From assembly GCF_037392515.1 (NCBI RefSeq), contig NC_090282.1:34213054-34277053 (forward strand): 64,000 nucleotides of DNA, in the 5' to 3' direction. The DNA comes from Haliotis asinina (lineage: Eukaryota; Mollusca; Gastropoda; Lepetellida; Haliotidae). Shown here piece by piece: positions 14,901 through 22,509 of the stretch. The notes under the pieces are model-generated. The model did not search any database. It was not told the DNA's origin and saw nothing but the letters and a program-made list of their open reading frames with translations. Each line of letters starts with the position of its first letter. Within the stretch, counting starts at the first letter, position 1. The position numbers and the translations under genes were made by a program.

Positions 14901-16800
14901 ATTGAAAGATGTCATATAAACAACAAAGATAGTATACTACAATAAAAAGCTACAACTGTGCAAATACCCCTAAAGCAGTGTTTGCCCTCAGCAGTAAAAA
15001 TCTACAGCCCCTAAGGACACAGAACCATGAAATGTTGTGTGTCCTGATCAGAATATGTAGGCCTTATATTTTCGCTACAACAAAAGTAAGTCCCGGAAAG
15101 AGAATAAAAGATTTCGGGCCGAGTGTTTTTAGTGGACCAAAGTTAATTTCGAAAGCTGCCATAAAGACATTTTGATTGATATGAATCAAGTTGCAATCAA
15201 TGATCCTAGCTGTTACTTTGGAGTGATATATGGCATCAAGGACGCCACATGACGAGAGGATGTTGGTAAGTGAACACAGAGTCACGTGTTCGAGGATATG
15301 GCTATGGTTCATTCTATTCCGAAACGGTTGTTATGCACAGGAATATGAATTTCTGCTCGAACTGTCTGTGTTAAACCATAATAATTTCGTTTCAAAGTGC
15401 TCCCTCAAAAGTACAGCTTCAAAATGTGTTTGTGGTAGACGTATGAATGACATTTGGAAATGTGACAAATCAGTGAGAAAGCTGATATCCCATGCAGGTC
15501 CCTTGTTTGACTGGTATATGTACCCATGATTGACTTGTCTTTGTATGTGCTTACGCCGGACAGAACTCGCTCACCCTTAACACTGGGATCATCACTGCTT
15601 GAGAGTGATTCAAAAACACATGGTCGTAATATGGTTGGAATCGTGCAATCGTCGCTGTTTTTATTATTTTACATGTTTTTATTGCACATACTACTTAAGA
15701 ATATGGACAGGACTCTGTCGCTTTTATTGTCGGGGACAACCTCTACAATCCGCAGCTCTCACCGACTGTGGGCATTATTGAGATGTCTGTGTATGGTGGC
15801 AAAAACCTCATTGCTTTTGCTTCATGATGATCTGATTGTATTTATCATTTGCCTACTCTAGTTAGCAACGCTCGCGTGAAACATTCCTGCTGGTATACGT
15901 TATGTATGCATTGATGCTGAATGTTTAGGCACATTCATCGTAGAATATGTTCTTGTATGTATTTTTTTCCAGGATATGCAGGGTTACCCATCACTATTTA
16001 TGTGATCCTTTACTTTAAATCATAACTATATGTGATGTAAAAAGCTGGTGTTGATACAGTACTTCGCTCCGACATTTAGCTAGAATATTGCTGAGTGAAC
16101 AACAGAGCTTCCCTGGCAAACATATCTGTACCATGTGACCTGTGAAGGTCCCGGGGTAGAATAGGCCTTCAGCAACCCATGCTTGCCATAAAAGGGGACT
16201 ATGCTTGTCGTAACAGGCGACTAACGGGATCGGGTGGTCAGGCTCGCTGACTTGGTTGACACATGTCATCGGTTCCCAATTGCGCAGATCGATCCTCATG
16301 TTGTTGGTCACTGGATTGTCTGGTCTAGACTCGATTATTCACAGACCGCCGCCATATAGCTGCAATATTGCTGAGTGCGGCGTAAAACTAAACTCACTCA
16401 CTCACTCACTCACTCTGTACCACGTACCACCATCATAAACGACGATGCTGTTGCTGACGTCACATGTCGGGTGCTGCGTTAAGTTGACATTCCTGAAATC
16501 CAATGATATCGGACCGGGAGACCCTGTAGAGGTTATTGTCCATGTGCACGTGCCGCTCCTGTAATACAGGTCGAGCATAGTATCAATTATACAGATATAA
16601 TAACTATTATTACATTGGGTTTATGTATGTATTGAAACCATGTCTGTCGCATGACAGGAAAATGTGACAAGCTCTGCTACCCAACTGTTACAACGGTGAT
16701 ATAACACAGACCCACACACACAGAGACCCACACACACAGACGCAGACACACATACATAACATATGTGTGTATGTAGACCGACACACCGATAGAACAGTGG

Positions 16801-16872
<72 letters not shown>

Positions 16873-18521
16873 CCCAATATTATTCCCAGTTTTAAGGTTT
16901 GTCTTAAACATATTTTATTCACAGAGAAAAGGATAGAAACAAGTTCTCCAGCTTAGAATACCTTCTCCGCGGTATGTACATAGATAATTTAGATTCCCGC
17001 AAATAAACATGACAAGAAAGTAGTACAAGTGAAAAGAGACAGAGCTTACATAGAATAATATAGATATAATATAAATATGCTATTCGGGTTACTGGAACAG
17101 GGTTATGCACATGTGCGATCATATTATACATAAACGGTCGACGTGTATGAAATATTTATCAGTATATTAACATACACACTTTATTTGAGGCATTCACATT
17201 CATCTGTGTTCCTTCGTGTCATGTGAAACTTGATGTTATTAAAGCTGAATAACGTTACTATGGTTACTGATATAATTGTCTTACCCTCCAACAACTGGCC
17301 TCTGATTCTTGCTTGTTGTGTCTATTTGGAGGGAGAGGTCGCACGATTGGGCTGAAAAAATAAGGATGTACAGAAAAGGGTCTCTCTCACACACACGTTT
17401 TTGTTTCAAGAATGCAGGAGGTAGGACCTTTTTCTAAAACTTGTCCCTCACCACTTACTTCTGTTTTTCTACTAAGTCTTACAAAACAATCAGATTTAGG
17501 CACCTCCTAAACTCCTCTCCTATGCCTACAGATAACAGTGTCTGCTTCATAGAAAGAAATAGGACAGTGGGGTAGCTTAATGGTTAAAGCGTCCGTTTGT
17601 CGCGCTAAAGACCCGGGTTCGATTCCCCACATGGGTAGACTGTGTGAAGCCAATTTCTGGTGTCCCCCGCCCTAATACACCTAGAAAACTGCTAAAAGCG
17701 GTGTGAAATCCGTACTCACTCGTAAGTAATCTGAAACATTTCCCTTTTCATGCATTTAGATGAGTACAGATTACAAAACATTTATTACTATCACCTTTAT
17801 GTCATTTCAAAAAGCGTACATTTAGCAGGCTTAGGAATTTCGATATCATTTTCATCATCAAATATCTGAGTGAGTACATGCTGACGTGTAATTTCCTTGA
17901 CTCCATTTGTCTTGGACTAATCTAAGATACTCTCATATTATAGATGAAATATGTCAGTAATGTCTCTTGAGGCTGCAAGTAGTACAGCCGACATGCCCCA
18001 ATGGTGTCGCGACATGTTGCTATAAATAGACACGGATATCCCGTCAACAGAAATACAGTTAAAATGGCCAAACACTTGCTTTCATTGAACATGCTTTTAT
18101 AAAAGAGGATTATGAAGGAGAATCGCGTCTGAAATCCATGGTATTGAACTACAAGAGAGATGTTTCAGTGGCTGACATGGTGTGTATGACACCTGAATCT
18201 AGGACGACAAATGTTGTTGTATTATACATATATACACGCCCAGTTCAAGGGACATAATTAATGTAACCAGAATAGAGGTACGCATAAAACATATTAAACG
18301 AAAACATGCCAGCAAAGTCGACAGCAATGTACAAGTTTATTCAACAGTGAGATGCGTTTTATTTACGAACAGGACCCGATGGTGAGGAATGCAAGCATCC
18401 CGCCTTTTCAAGCATGCCGATCGATATCCGTTCTTCCATCTACCTGTACTATACGCTCACCTGTAACTGCTGCCGTTGTGATATACAGAAATAACGCCAG
18501 GTTCACATACCCCTTCATCAT
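1070..18521 (-). CDS. Multi-CUB-domain secreted or cell-surface protein, 18 exons, 3' end outside window
   Basis: Exons in order of transcription: 18461-18521, 17285-17351, 16431-16558, 14652-14792, 14250-14340, 13584-13702, 12890-13021, 11957-12041, 11190-11314, 9699-9848, 9043-9127, 8360-8478, 7665-7829, 4546-4630, 4295-4419, 3881-4039, 2885-2975 and 1070 to about 1263. All joins use GT-AG sites and keep one open frame of about 707 residues. Exon 1 encodes a hydrophobic signal peptide starting MMKGYVNLALFLY. The rest is a series of CUB domains, recognised by motifs such as TPGYPNPFP, SPGYPVNYP, VYDG and RGFKAEY. CUB domains are extracellular beta-sandwich modules that bind proteins or carbohydrates. 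No protease, EGF, LDLa or transmembrane segment is visible, so the function is open; the missing C-terminus may hold one. Cubilin is less likely because no EGF block precedes the CUBs. Weak points are donors gtggta (exon 3) and gttgtt (exon 7) and the acceptor of exon 18, which lacks a pyrimidine tract. Confidence 0.85.
1341..1546 (-). repeat. SINE type B copy, truncated
   Basis: Reverse-oriented copy of the commonest short repeat here. It is recognised by the order tail GAGTTTAGTTT, then CCAGACAATCCA-like, GATCGATCTG-like and CCACCCGATCC-like blocks. It is diverged and lacks part of its head. Confidence 0.75.
1600..1762 (-). mobile_element. Hammerhead-bearing repeat, Penelope-like terminal-repeat type (copy 1)
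   Basis: On the minus strand CTGACGA (1661-1667) is followed by a perfect 5-bp stem (AGGGC/GCCCT) and then GAAAC (1637-1641), the order of a hammerhead ribozyme core (CUGANGA, stem II, GAAA). Downstream is ATAAAGAAGTTGG, shared with the palindrome at 32500-32693. The block CTTCTAAATGCCC at the other end (about 1742-1754, plus strand) is also shared. Hammerheads are known in Penelope-like retroelements; membership here is inferred. Confidence 0.5.
2600..2824 (+). repeat. SINE type B copy
   Basis: Forward copy containing TTCAGCAACCC, GATCGGGTGGTCAGG, GGATTGTCTGGTCCAGA and GGAATATTGCCGAGTGC in the standard order. It lies just past a CUB-gene exon, in the intron between domain 6 exons. Confidence 0.85.
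3375..3680. repeat. Degenerate ~36-bp minisatellite
   Basis: About eight diverged units of the type CTACCACCCGAA followed by TAAGGTTGTTAAG run through this stretch. It keeps frames open on both strands by chance. It lies in a CUB-gene intron. Confidence 0.75.
3881..4630 (-). CDS. CUB domain 5 exon triplet (residues ~490-612)
   Basis: Exons 4546-4630, 4295-4419 and 3881-4039, separated by short introns. Motifs include LSPRFPDG, ATWTVRSD, YIMVYRG and RGFKAEY. Only the second cysteine pair is present (GCNNN, KICGN). A (TA)n tract abuts the last exon upstream. Confidence 0.83.
4050..4076. repeat. (TA)n microsatellite
   Basis: An uninterrupted TA run, immediately upstream (in transcription sense) of the CUB 5 C-terminal exon, just before its acceptor region. 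Confidence 0.9.
5058..5498 (-). other. Open reading frame of 146 codons, unrecognised
   Basis: An open minus-strand frame in the intron between CUB 4 and CUB 5, ending next to the Tc1 left end. It has no CUB motif and no splice sites that would fit the gene phase. It may be a fragment of another mobile element or chance; the protein is not recognised. Confidence 0.2.
5494..7111 (+). mobile_element. Tc1-family transposon, complete
   Basis: Terminal inverted repeats of about 30 bp face each other at 5494-5521 and 7083-7111, sharing GGAAATTAAT and AAGCAACACC with few mismatches. TA dinucleotides flank both ends, as expected of the TA target duplication. The length of about 1.62 kb and a single transposase gene fit Tc1. 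It is inserted in a CUB-gene intron in the opposite orientation. Confidence 0.9.
5762..6787 (+). CDS. Tc1-family transposase, 341 aa, apparently intact
   Basis: Catalyses cut-and-paste transposition of its element. The start at 5762 (MARRKLSEATRWQ) is preferred over an upstream in-frame ATG at 5597 because it gives the usual family length of about 340. The N-terminal paired-like helix-turn-helix spans about residues 5-50, followed by the GRPRKTT linker at 58-64. The DDE triad is D151 (HFSDES), D243 (MDDNARPH) and E278 (NPIEHLWD); 34 residues separate the last two, giving DD34E, the Tc1 signature. The glycine-rich box GGGSVMVWGC is present. No stop or frameshift interrupts it. Confidence 0.93.
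   Translation: MARRKLSEATRWQIIGMRNAGMSLRQIGTQIGRHHSIISKLLKKYRATNEVKDLPRPGRPRKTTVREDRALLRLVRRRSFDSSSRLRQEWLPGRPISNRTVRNRLKAAGYRARRPIKRPRLSPAHKAARLAWCNDRLHWNIASWRKVHFSDESRFLLHMVDGRTRVWRQRNTAMARRNIQETVAFGGGSVMVWGCISMNCKLDIITIRGNLNGVRYQQEVLDRAVVPHFENHPLATRPIFMDDNARPHRAHAVNDFLRQNAIDRIPWPAMSPDLNPIEHLWDFIGRRVRQRDPPVHNLNELTAALHEEWNRIPQNQIRRLIQGMRRRLESVVRAQGGHTRY
7665..9127 (-). CDS. CUB domain 4 exon triplet (residues ~367-489)
   Basis: Exons 9043-9127, 8360-8478 and 7665-7829. Motifs PCGGNLV, SPGYPVNYP, FRCAWTI and VTVYDGN are standard CUB. Only the first cysteine pair is present; the C-terminal half has none, so the second disulfide is missing. Confidence 0.83.
8800..8866 (+). repeat. SINE type B head fragment
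   Basis: Contains GTGAAGATCCGG, TTCAGTAACCCATGCTTGTC and GAGGCGAC only. A second head-only piece, GTGAAGATTCGGGTTAGAA, lies at 8992-9010 next to the CUB 4 first exon. Confidence 0.75.
9699..12041 (-). CDS. CUB domain 3 exon triplet (residues ~247-366)
   Basis: Exons 11957-12041, 11190-11314 and 9699-9848. This is the clearest CUB: FLMTPGYPNPFP, CRWKI, DSVRVYD, TGFKLKYYY, with four cysteines (TCRDD, QECRW, QRCST, TACET). The long intron holds a three-copy 75-bp repeat and a SINE fragment. Confidence 0.85.
10155..10370. repeat. 75-bp tandem repeat, about 2.8 copies
   Basis: Units start near 10166, 10241 and 10316 with GAATTTGAATGATATTTTAA and AAGAAGGACTGACAAAT. They lie in the intron between CUB 3 and upstream exons. 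Confidence 0.88.
10613..10735 (-). repeat. tRNA-like SINE type C copy
   Basis: Reverse-oriented. Contains the tail TTTAGCAATATTTCAGC, the block CCACACATTGTGCCCATGTG, and a B-box-like GAATCGAACCC. A degenerate tRNA-like head follows. Confidence 0.75.
12124..12310 (+). repeat. SINE type B copy, 3' truncated
   Basis: Shows CTTCAGTAACCCATGCTTG, GATCGGGTGGTCAGACTCG and GTCTGGTCCAGACTCGATT. The (CACT)n tail is absent. Confidence 0.85.
12890..14340 (-). CDS. CUB domain 2 exon triplet (residues ~133-246), divergent
   Basis: Exons 14250-14340, 13584-13702 and 12890-13021. It carries YGYPDG, WYVRTLRD and VKYRAIEG, which fit CUB strands, but only two cysteines (TSCPD, TWCPG). The first CUB disulfide is therefore absent. 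Phase and exon pattern match the other CUB units. Confidence 0.75.
14652..17351 (-). CDS. CUB domain 1 exon triplet (residues ~21-132)
   Basis: Exons 17285-17351, 16431-16558 and 14652-14792. Four cysteines are in typical CUB places (QSCD, GTCTW, PTCDV, LVCGN), so both usual disulfides can form. The middle exon ends in the strand motif VVYD. A SINE lies 17 bases downstream of its donor (see findings). Confidence 0.82.
14793..16136. other. CUB-gene intron, no gene recognised
   Basis: Open frames on both strands (longest 111 codons, 15526-15861 plus) have no recognisable motif and ordinary AT-rich composition. I see no repeat family here. Confidence 0.4.
16139..16413 (+). repeat. SINE type B, near full length, beside a splice donor
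   Basis: Full series from GTGAAGGTCCCGGGGTAGAA to the (CACT)n tail. It lies in the CUB gene on the opposite strand; its tail ends 17 bases from the donor of exon 16431-16558. Confidence 0.92.
16801..16871. repeat. (GTA)n microsatellite
   Basis: About 24 uninterrupted GTA units in a CUB-gene intron. A short CA/CACACAGA-rich stretch (16703-16755) lies beside it. Confidence 0.97.
17574..17725 (+). repeat. tRNA-like SINE type C copy
   Basis: The head GTGGGGTAGCTTAATGGTTA with CCGGGTTCGATTCCCCACAT resembles tRNA A and B boxes. It is followed by GTGTGAAGCC, TTTCTGGTGTC and a degraded tail ACTCACTC. It is not a tRNA gene because no acceptor stem closes. Confidence 0.82.
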
Positions 18522-18949
18522 ATAAACAATGCCAGTGACTGTTGGTACAGCCGATAAGGAGGAATGTTGAAGGAGTTTGAATACAGTGTTCTCTGGGTGA
18601 GTGGTTGTGACGACCTCAGTGACTTCACACAAACCGAGGACGGTATATCGTATTTCCTCTACAGTGCGACACCATACATACAGAAAACACAGTTAATGCT
18701 GGGGCGGTTCTGCTCTGAATACCATAGTTTTGAATGACTAAACCTGCATACGTTATCCCTGGAAGAGGGTACAACATGGTACGACAACGATCACAACAGA
18801 GTATCACACGAAAAAGAGGCCGGATCTGCAATGTAATAATGTAATGTACACTCTGTAAGCTGTAAGCATGGCATACAGTTACGGCAATACAAATCGATAG
18901 GTGCAGCACTAACATACCTCACGTTCAAGTGCCACATTGTACTACTTGG

Positions 18950-19150
18950 TATATAATGTGTTTCGCGCGGTTATTGGTAAACATGGGGCACTTGGTACAT
19001 TTACGACGTCGTTGAAAAACATAATAAATTATCAATAATTTTGTCAAATTTGTCACTGTGTTTCCTGTGGTTATTGATAAAGAGGGGGGCGTTTGTACAA
19101 CTAAGGAGCCGGTGAAAAACATAATAAATTATCAATAATTTATCAAACTT
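18950..19150. repeat. ~105-bp tandem duplication
   Basis: Two diverged copies share GGTTATTGGTAAA/GGTTATTGATAAA and an identical block GAAAAACATAATAAATTATC, about 105 bases apart. Confidence 0.8.
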
Positions 19151-19913
19151 GCGTCACTGAGGATTGACGGAGTGTGTGTGGACATCTCTGGCGACATTAC
19201 GCAAACACGTCGTGCATGGCAGTTGCCCTGCTGGAGAGAGGTAGACGCGGGATAACAACTGATGGAAGTCAGCGCTAACAACAGTTTCCCACTTTGGTGA
19301 AATTCGAAAGTATTTTCACAAGGAGTGTGATTGCTTGAATTCACAACCAGTCTTTCCTGAAAGGCTTAGAAATACAGGCAACAGGAAACAAAGGATCGTT
19401 AACATGATAAACGGTCTCCCATGACGATGAAATGTTCTGGAAACAGCTGTTGTCCATACTTTATGGCTCCATAGGTCGGTGATTACGATCACGCAATGTA
19501 TGTGAAAATAGTTTGGTCGTTTGTCTCTTACATCTCACTGGATTACCTGAGAAGCGGTTTTAGAAAGTCTATATCTAGTACAGATCCGCGGCCTGACGGC
19601 ATTCGAACCCGATACTGGAAACTGCTCTTGTATCCAACAACACTGCTTTACTGTTTCCGTTTTCTGGTAGGGCATGGGTAATGCTCTTCCATGATTCTGC
19701 AAAGTTTGCACAATACTCCTTCCCGAACAGAAGATTTGACTGATCCCAAAAACGTCCACCTTATTACATGTTTGCATACTCAATATACAATCGTCTATAC
19801 AGTGCCTGACAAACCTCATACTGCTCTTCTTATCACATAATTCACGGAGAGCAGAACGTCTTGTACAGAAAATTATTTCAGAGGGATATCACCACAACCT
19901 CTTCACGAGTAGT

Positions 19914-20597
19914 GTGTGGAACGGAACAGTAATCCAAAAATGTGAAACTAAGGGTTTTCCTTTTGCTGCCCAGGACCAGTCACTTTCCACTCGAAATCGT
20001 CCAAAAGTGATTCTTAAACGAAATCTCAAAATGAAATGTCGAGTTTCAAATGAATTTACAGTGGTTGTCCAACACCTTGCCAGCGGTTGTTTCATCGCAC
20101 TAGCAACATACGAGTACATGTTGGTGTGGCTCGTTGCTTTCACTACCGTCTTCACCGTGCTTACGGCCTTGACTCCAATGTCCTTGCATGGTATGACTCT
20201 GAACATGTCCAGGATGCATTTAAACGTCTTTGAAACAGGCCCATACACTGTCGATGAAGGATTCCCGGCATCAATCCTGATCTTGTCCCTTTTGACAGCA
20301 ACGTCATTGGCAAGACTGAAGGAAAGTATACAAAATTTGCGGACCTCGCCTTTGAAATGTTTCGCTTGCATTCCAAGCATACTGTCGTCCGGTTCCCATT
20401 GTTCTCGGTGCCCTTGGTTTGGTATCCCCTGGTCTCTTGGCGCAGATCAGGAGACTGTGTGCGTTGTCCACCAGGAGCACGTACCTTCTGACAGGATATT
20501 CTCTGAACATTTTTGGGTGGATTCGACTAGACAGCGTTTCCTGGTGAGAAGTCCTCTTCTACGTCGGGGCTGCGGGCAGACAGGGCATGGGCCCTGA
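19914..20597 (+). other. Open reading frame of 227 codons, unrecognised, with a 163-codon antisense frame
   Basis: The plus frame includes a hydrophobic stretch (YMLVWLVAFTTVFTVLTALT). The antisense frame 19889-20380 is also open. Neither matches a family I know. The antisense strand, in another frame, has a cysteine/arginine pattern (RKRC...C...C) broken by a stop, so a decayed gene or mobile element is possible. Confidence 0.2.
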
Positions 20598-21343
20598 GTT
20601 GATGATGAACCTTACCAGCCTCACTGCGTCTGGATGATACGAACCCTATATGTTACATACCATTTTAAATCCGTAAAACATAATAATAGTAGATGCGTTA
20701 TGCAAGGACTCATCACATCTAACTTTGTTTAACATTCAACATTTGTGACCTGAGTTCTCTGCACGGGACCACACAATAAAAAATATGAAACCGAACTTCA
20801 TAATAAATTCGTTACATCTTTTATTAAAACTTTCCCCGACACTCTGCAAATGCTGTTTTTTCGTCATTCAAACACCGACAAGGACAAGAATGTCACGAGC
20901 ACATTAAGACTTCGCCAGTCTAATCTCAGCAATATTTTTCATAAATAACAAACCTAAGACCAATCTGCATATGTATTACAAACACTGTACAGGTCAGCCA
21001 TTTAGTTTCACAGAAACCATCACAAACAGGTAGGAATATTCCACTGTACATAGGACACTGCAATTACACTGGAGTTAGTAATTGAACCCACAGACTTGGA
21101 TGCACCTTTTTTATTTGAAAAAACACCATAGATGTGTTCATTTATGTTAATAACCAGGCCTGGAAAGAAAAATAACACAGCCCTGATTTGACATATTTCC
21201 ATACAGCAATAAATACTTTGTCAATGGTGAGTTGCTAACATCTATACAAAACTGATAATTACTTTTCCCAGAAAAAGGTTCTGGCCATGTATGTGTGACT
21301 GCAAAGCATAAATAGCTTGGAGACAGCTAATCTATCACAAGAG

Positions 21344-21607
21344 GAGTGAGTGAGTGAGTTTAGTTTTACACCGCACTCAGAAACATTCCAACTATATGGC
21401 GGCAGTCTGTAAATAATAAAGTCTGGACCAGACAATCCAGTGATGAACAGCATAACCGTCGATCAGGGAACCGATTACATGTGTCAACCAAGTCAGCGAG
21501 CCTGACCACCCGATCCTTTTAGTCATCTCTTACGACAAGCGCAGTTGCCTTTTATGGCATGCATGGGTTGCTGAAAGCCTGTTCTGCCCAAGACTTTCAC
21601 GGGTCTC
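21344..21607 (-). repeat. SINE type B copy, near full length
   Basis: Starts with the (GTGA)n tail and GTTTAGTTTTACACCGCACT and ends with the head GACTTTCACGGGTCTC, in reverse orientation. Confidence 0.92.
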
Positions 21608-21772
21608 TACAGACAGTAACATCTCATAGTAGTTGTCATGAAAATAGTTTGAGTACTCATACATTGCCTCATCTGTTACAAAATCTACGTGCCTCTAGTC
21701 ACGTTGTAGTTTCAATGACTGGTTGAGTCAGTGAGAGAGTTTAGTTTTACCAGGCACCCTGCAATGTTATTA

Positions 21773-22260
21773 CACGATGCCATTAAGAAAGCGGTCAAAT
21801 GGAACATATGTCATATTTGGGATTTCACTTTCTTAGTAAAGTACAAATTCTAGTACTTTTTTGGTTGAGTCCCATCCGGGATTCGAACCCACACCCTCAG
21901 AGACAGGCACCTAATCTAAGAAAGTGAAATCCCAAATATGACATATGTTGCATTTGACCACTTTCTAAATGGAGACCCGTGAAGGTCCCGGGGTAGAATA
22001 GGCATTCAGCAACCCATGCTTGCCATAAAAGGCGACCCAGCTTGTCGTAAGAGGGATCGGGTGGTTAGGCTCGCTGACTTGGTTGAAGCATGTCATCGGC
22101 TCCCAATTGCGCAGATCGATGCTCATGTTGTTGATCACTGGATTGTCTAGTCCAGACTCGATTATTTATAGACCATCGCTATATAGCTGTAATATTGCTG
22201 AGAGCGGCGTAAAACTAAACTCACTCACTCACACACTCTAAATGGCATCGTGTAATCATA
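21773..22260. repeat. SINE type A foldback pair with a nested type B copy
   Basis: A reverse type A copy (21773-21905) has GATTCGAACCC B-box-like sequence and the block TCATATTTGGGATTTCAC. A forward 3' half follows directly (from 21918, AAGAAAGTGAAATCCC), forming an inverted repeat. The forward half is split by a type B SINE (about 21972-22237) with CTAAATGG duplicated on both sides. Confidence 0.85.
21972..22237 (+). repeat. SINE type B copy nested in a type A SINE
   Basis: Complete from GACCCGTGAAGGTCC to CTCACTCACTCACACACTC, with an 8-base target duplication CTAAATGG. Confidence 0.9.
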
Positions 22261-22344
22261 GCTTTCGGCCGTGGGAGCCGTGCCAATTTACACTTATCAG
22301 AGGGGTACACAAAGTGCTACCAGTTGTCCGACTTTCATTTTGTG

Positions 22345-22505
22345 GAAGTCGCGGTGGCTGAGCGGGCTAGGCGGCTGACTTTGAGTGCTGGCGATTAGGT
22401 GCCTGACTCTAAGGGTGTGGGTTCGAATCCCGGATTGGACTCAACCAAAAATACTAGAATTTGTACTTGACTAAGAAAGTGAAATCCCAAATATGACATA
22501 TGTTG
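22345..22505 (+). repeat. tRNA-like SINE type A copy
   Basis: The head GTCGCGGTGGCTGAGCGGG and GTGTGGGTTCGAATCCC resemble Leu/Ser-tRNA A and B boxes. They are followed by GGACTCAACCAAAAATACTA and AAGTGAAATCCCAAATATG. It is a retroposon, not a functional tRNA: there is no closing acceptor stem and the tail continues. Confidence 0.85.
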
Positions 22506-22509
22506 CACC

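Larger units (their letters stand above)
18522..20640. other. Upstream of the CUB gene; no gene recognised
   Basis: Probably holds the CUB-gene promoter just above 18521, but no clear TATA or initiator stands out. It contains a two-copy tandem repeat (18950-19150) and overlapping open frames of unknown meaning (19889-20597). Confidence 0.4.

Noticed and set aside
15526..15861. 111-codon plus-strand frame
   Set aside because: No motif and no coding signal; intron of the CUB gene on the other strand.
16621..16922. Minus-strand frames of poly-Tyr or poly-Thr
   Set aside because: Direct translation of the (GTA)n microsatellite.
17574..17650. tRNA gene
   Set aside because: Same reason: the sequence recurs at 37017, 47631 and 62042 with a common SINE tail.
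1070..18521. Cubilin or a tolloid-like protease
   Set aside because: CUBs follow the signal peptide directly; no EGF cluster or astacin HExxH motif was found in the window.
22345..22445. tRNA gene (Leu/Ser-like)
   Set aside because: A and B boxes are visible but the acceptor stem does not close and the sequence continues into a repeat tail seen at other sites; it is a SINE.
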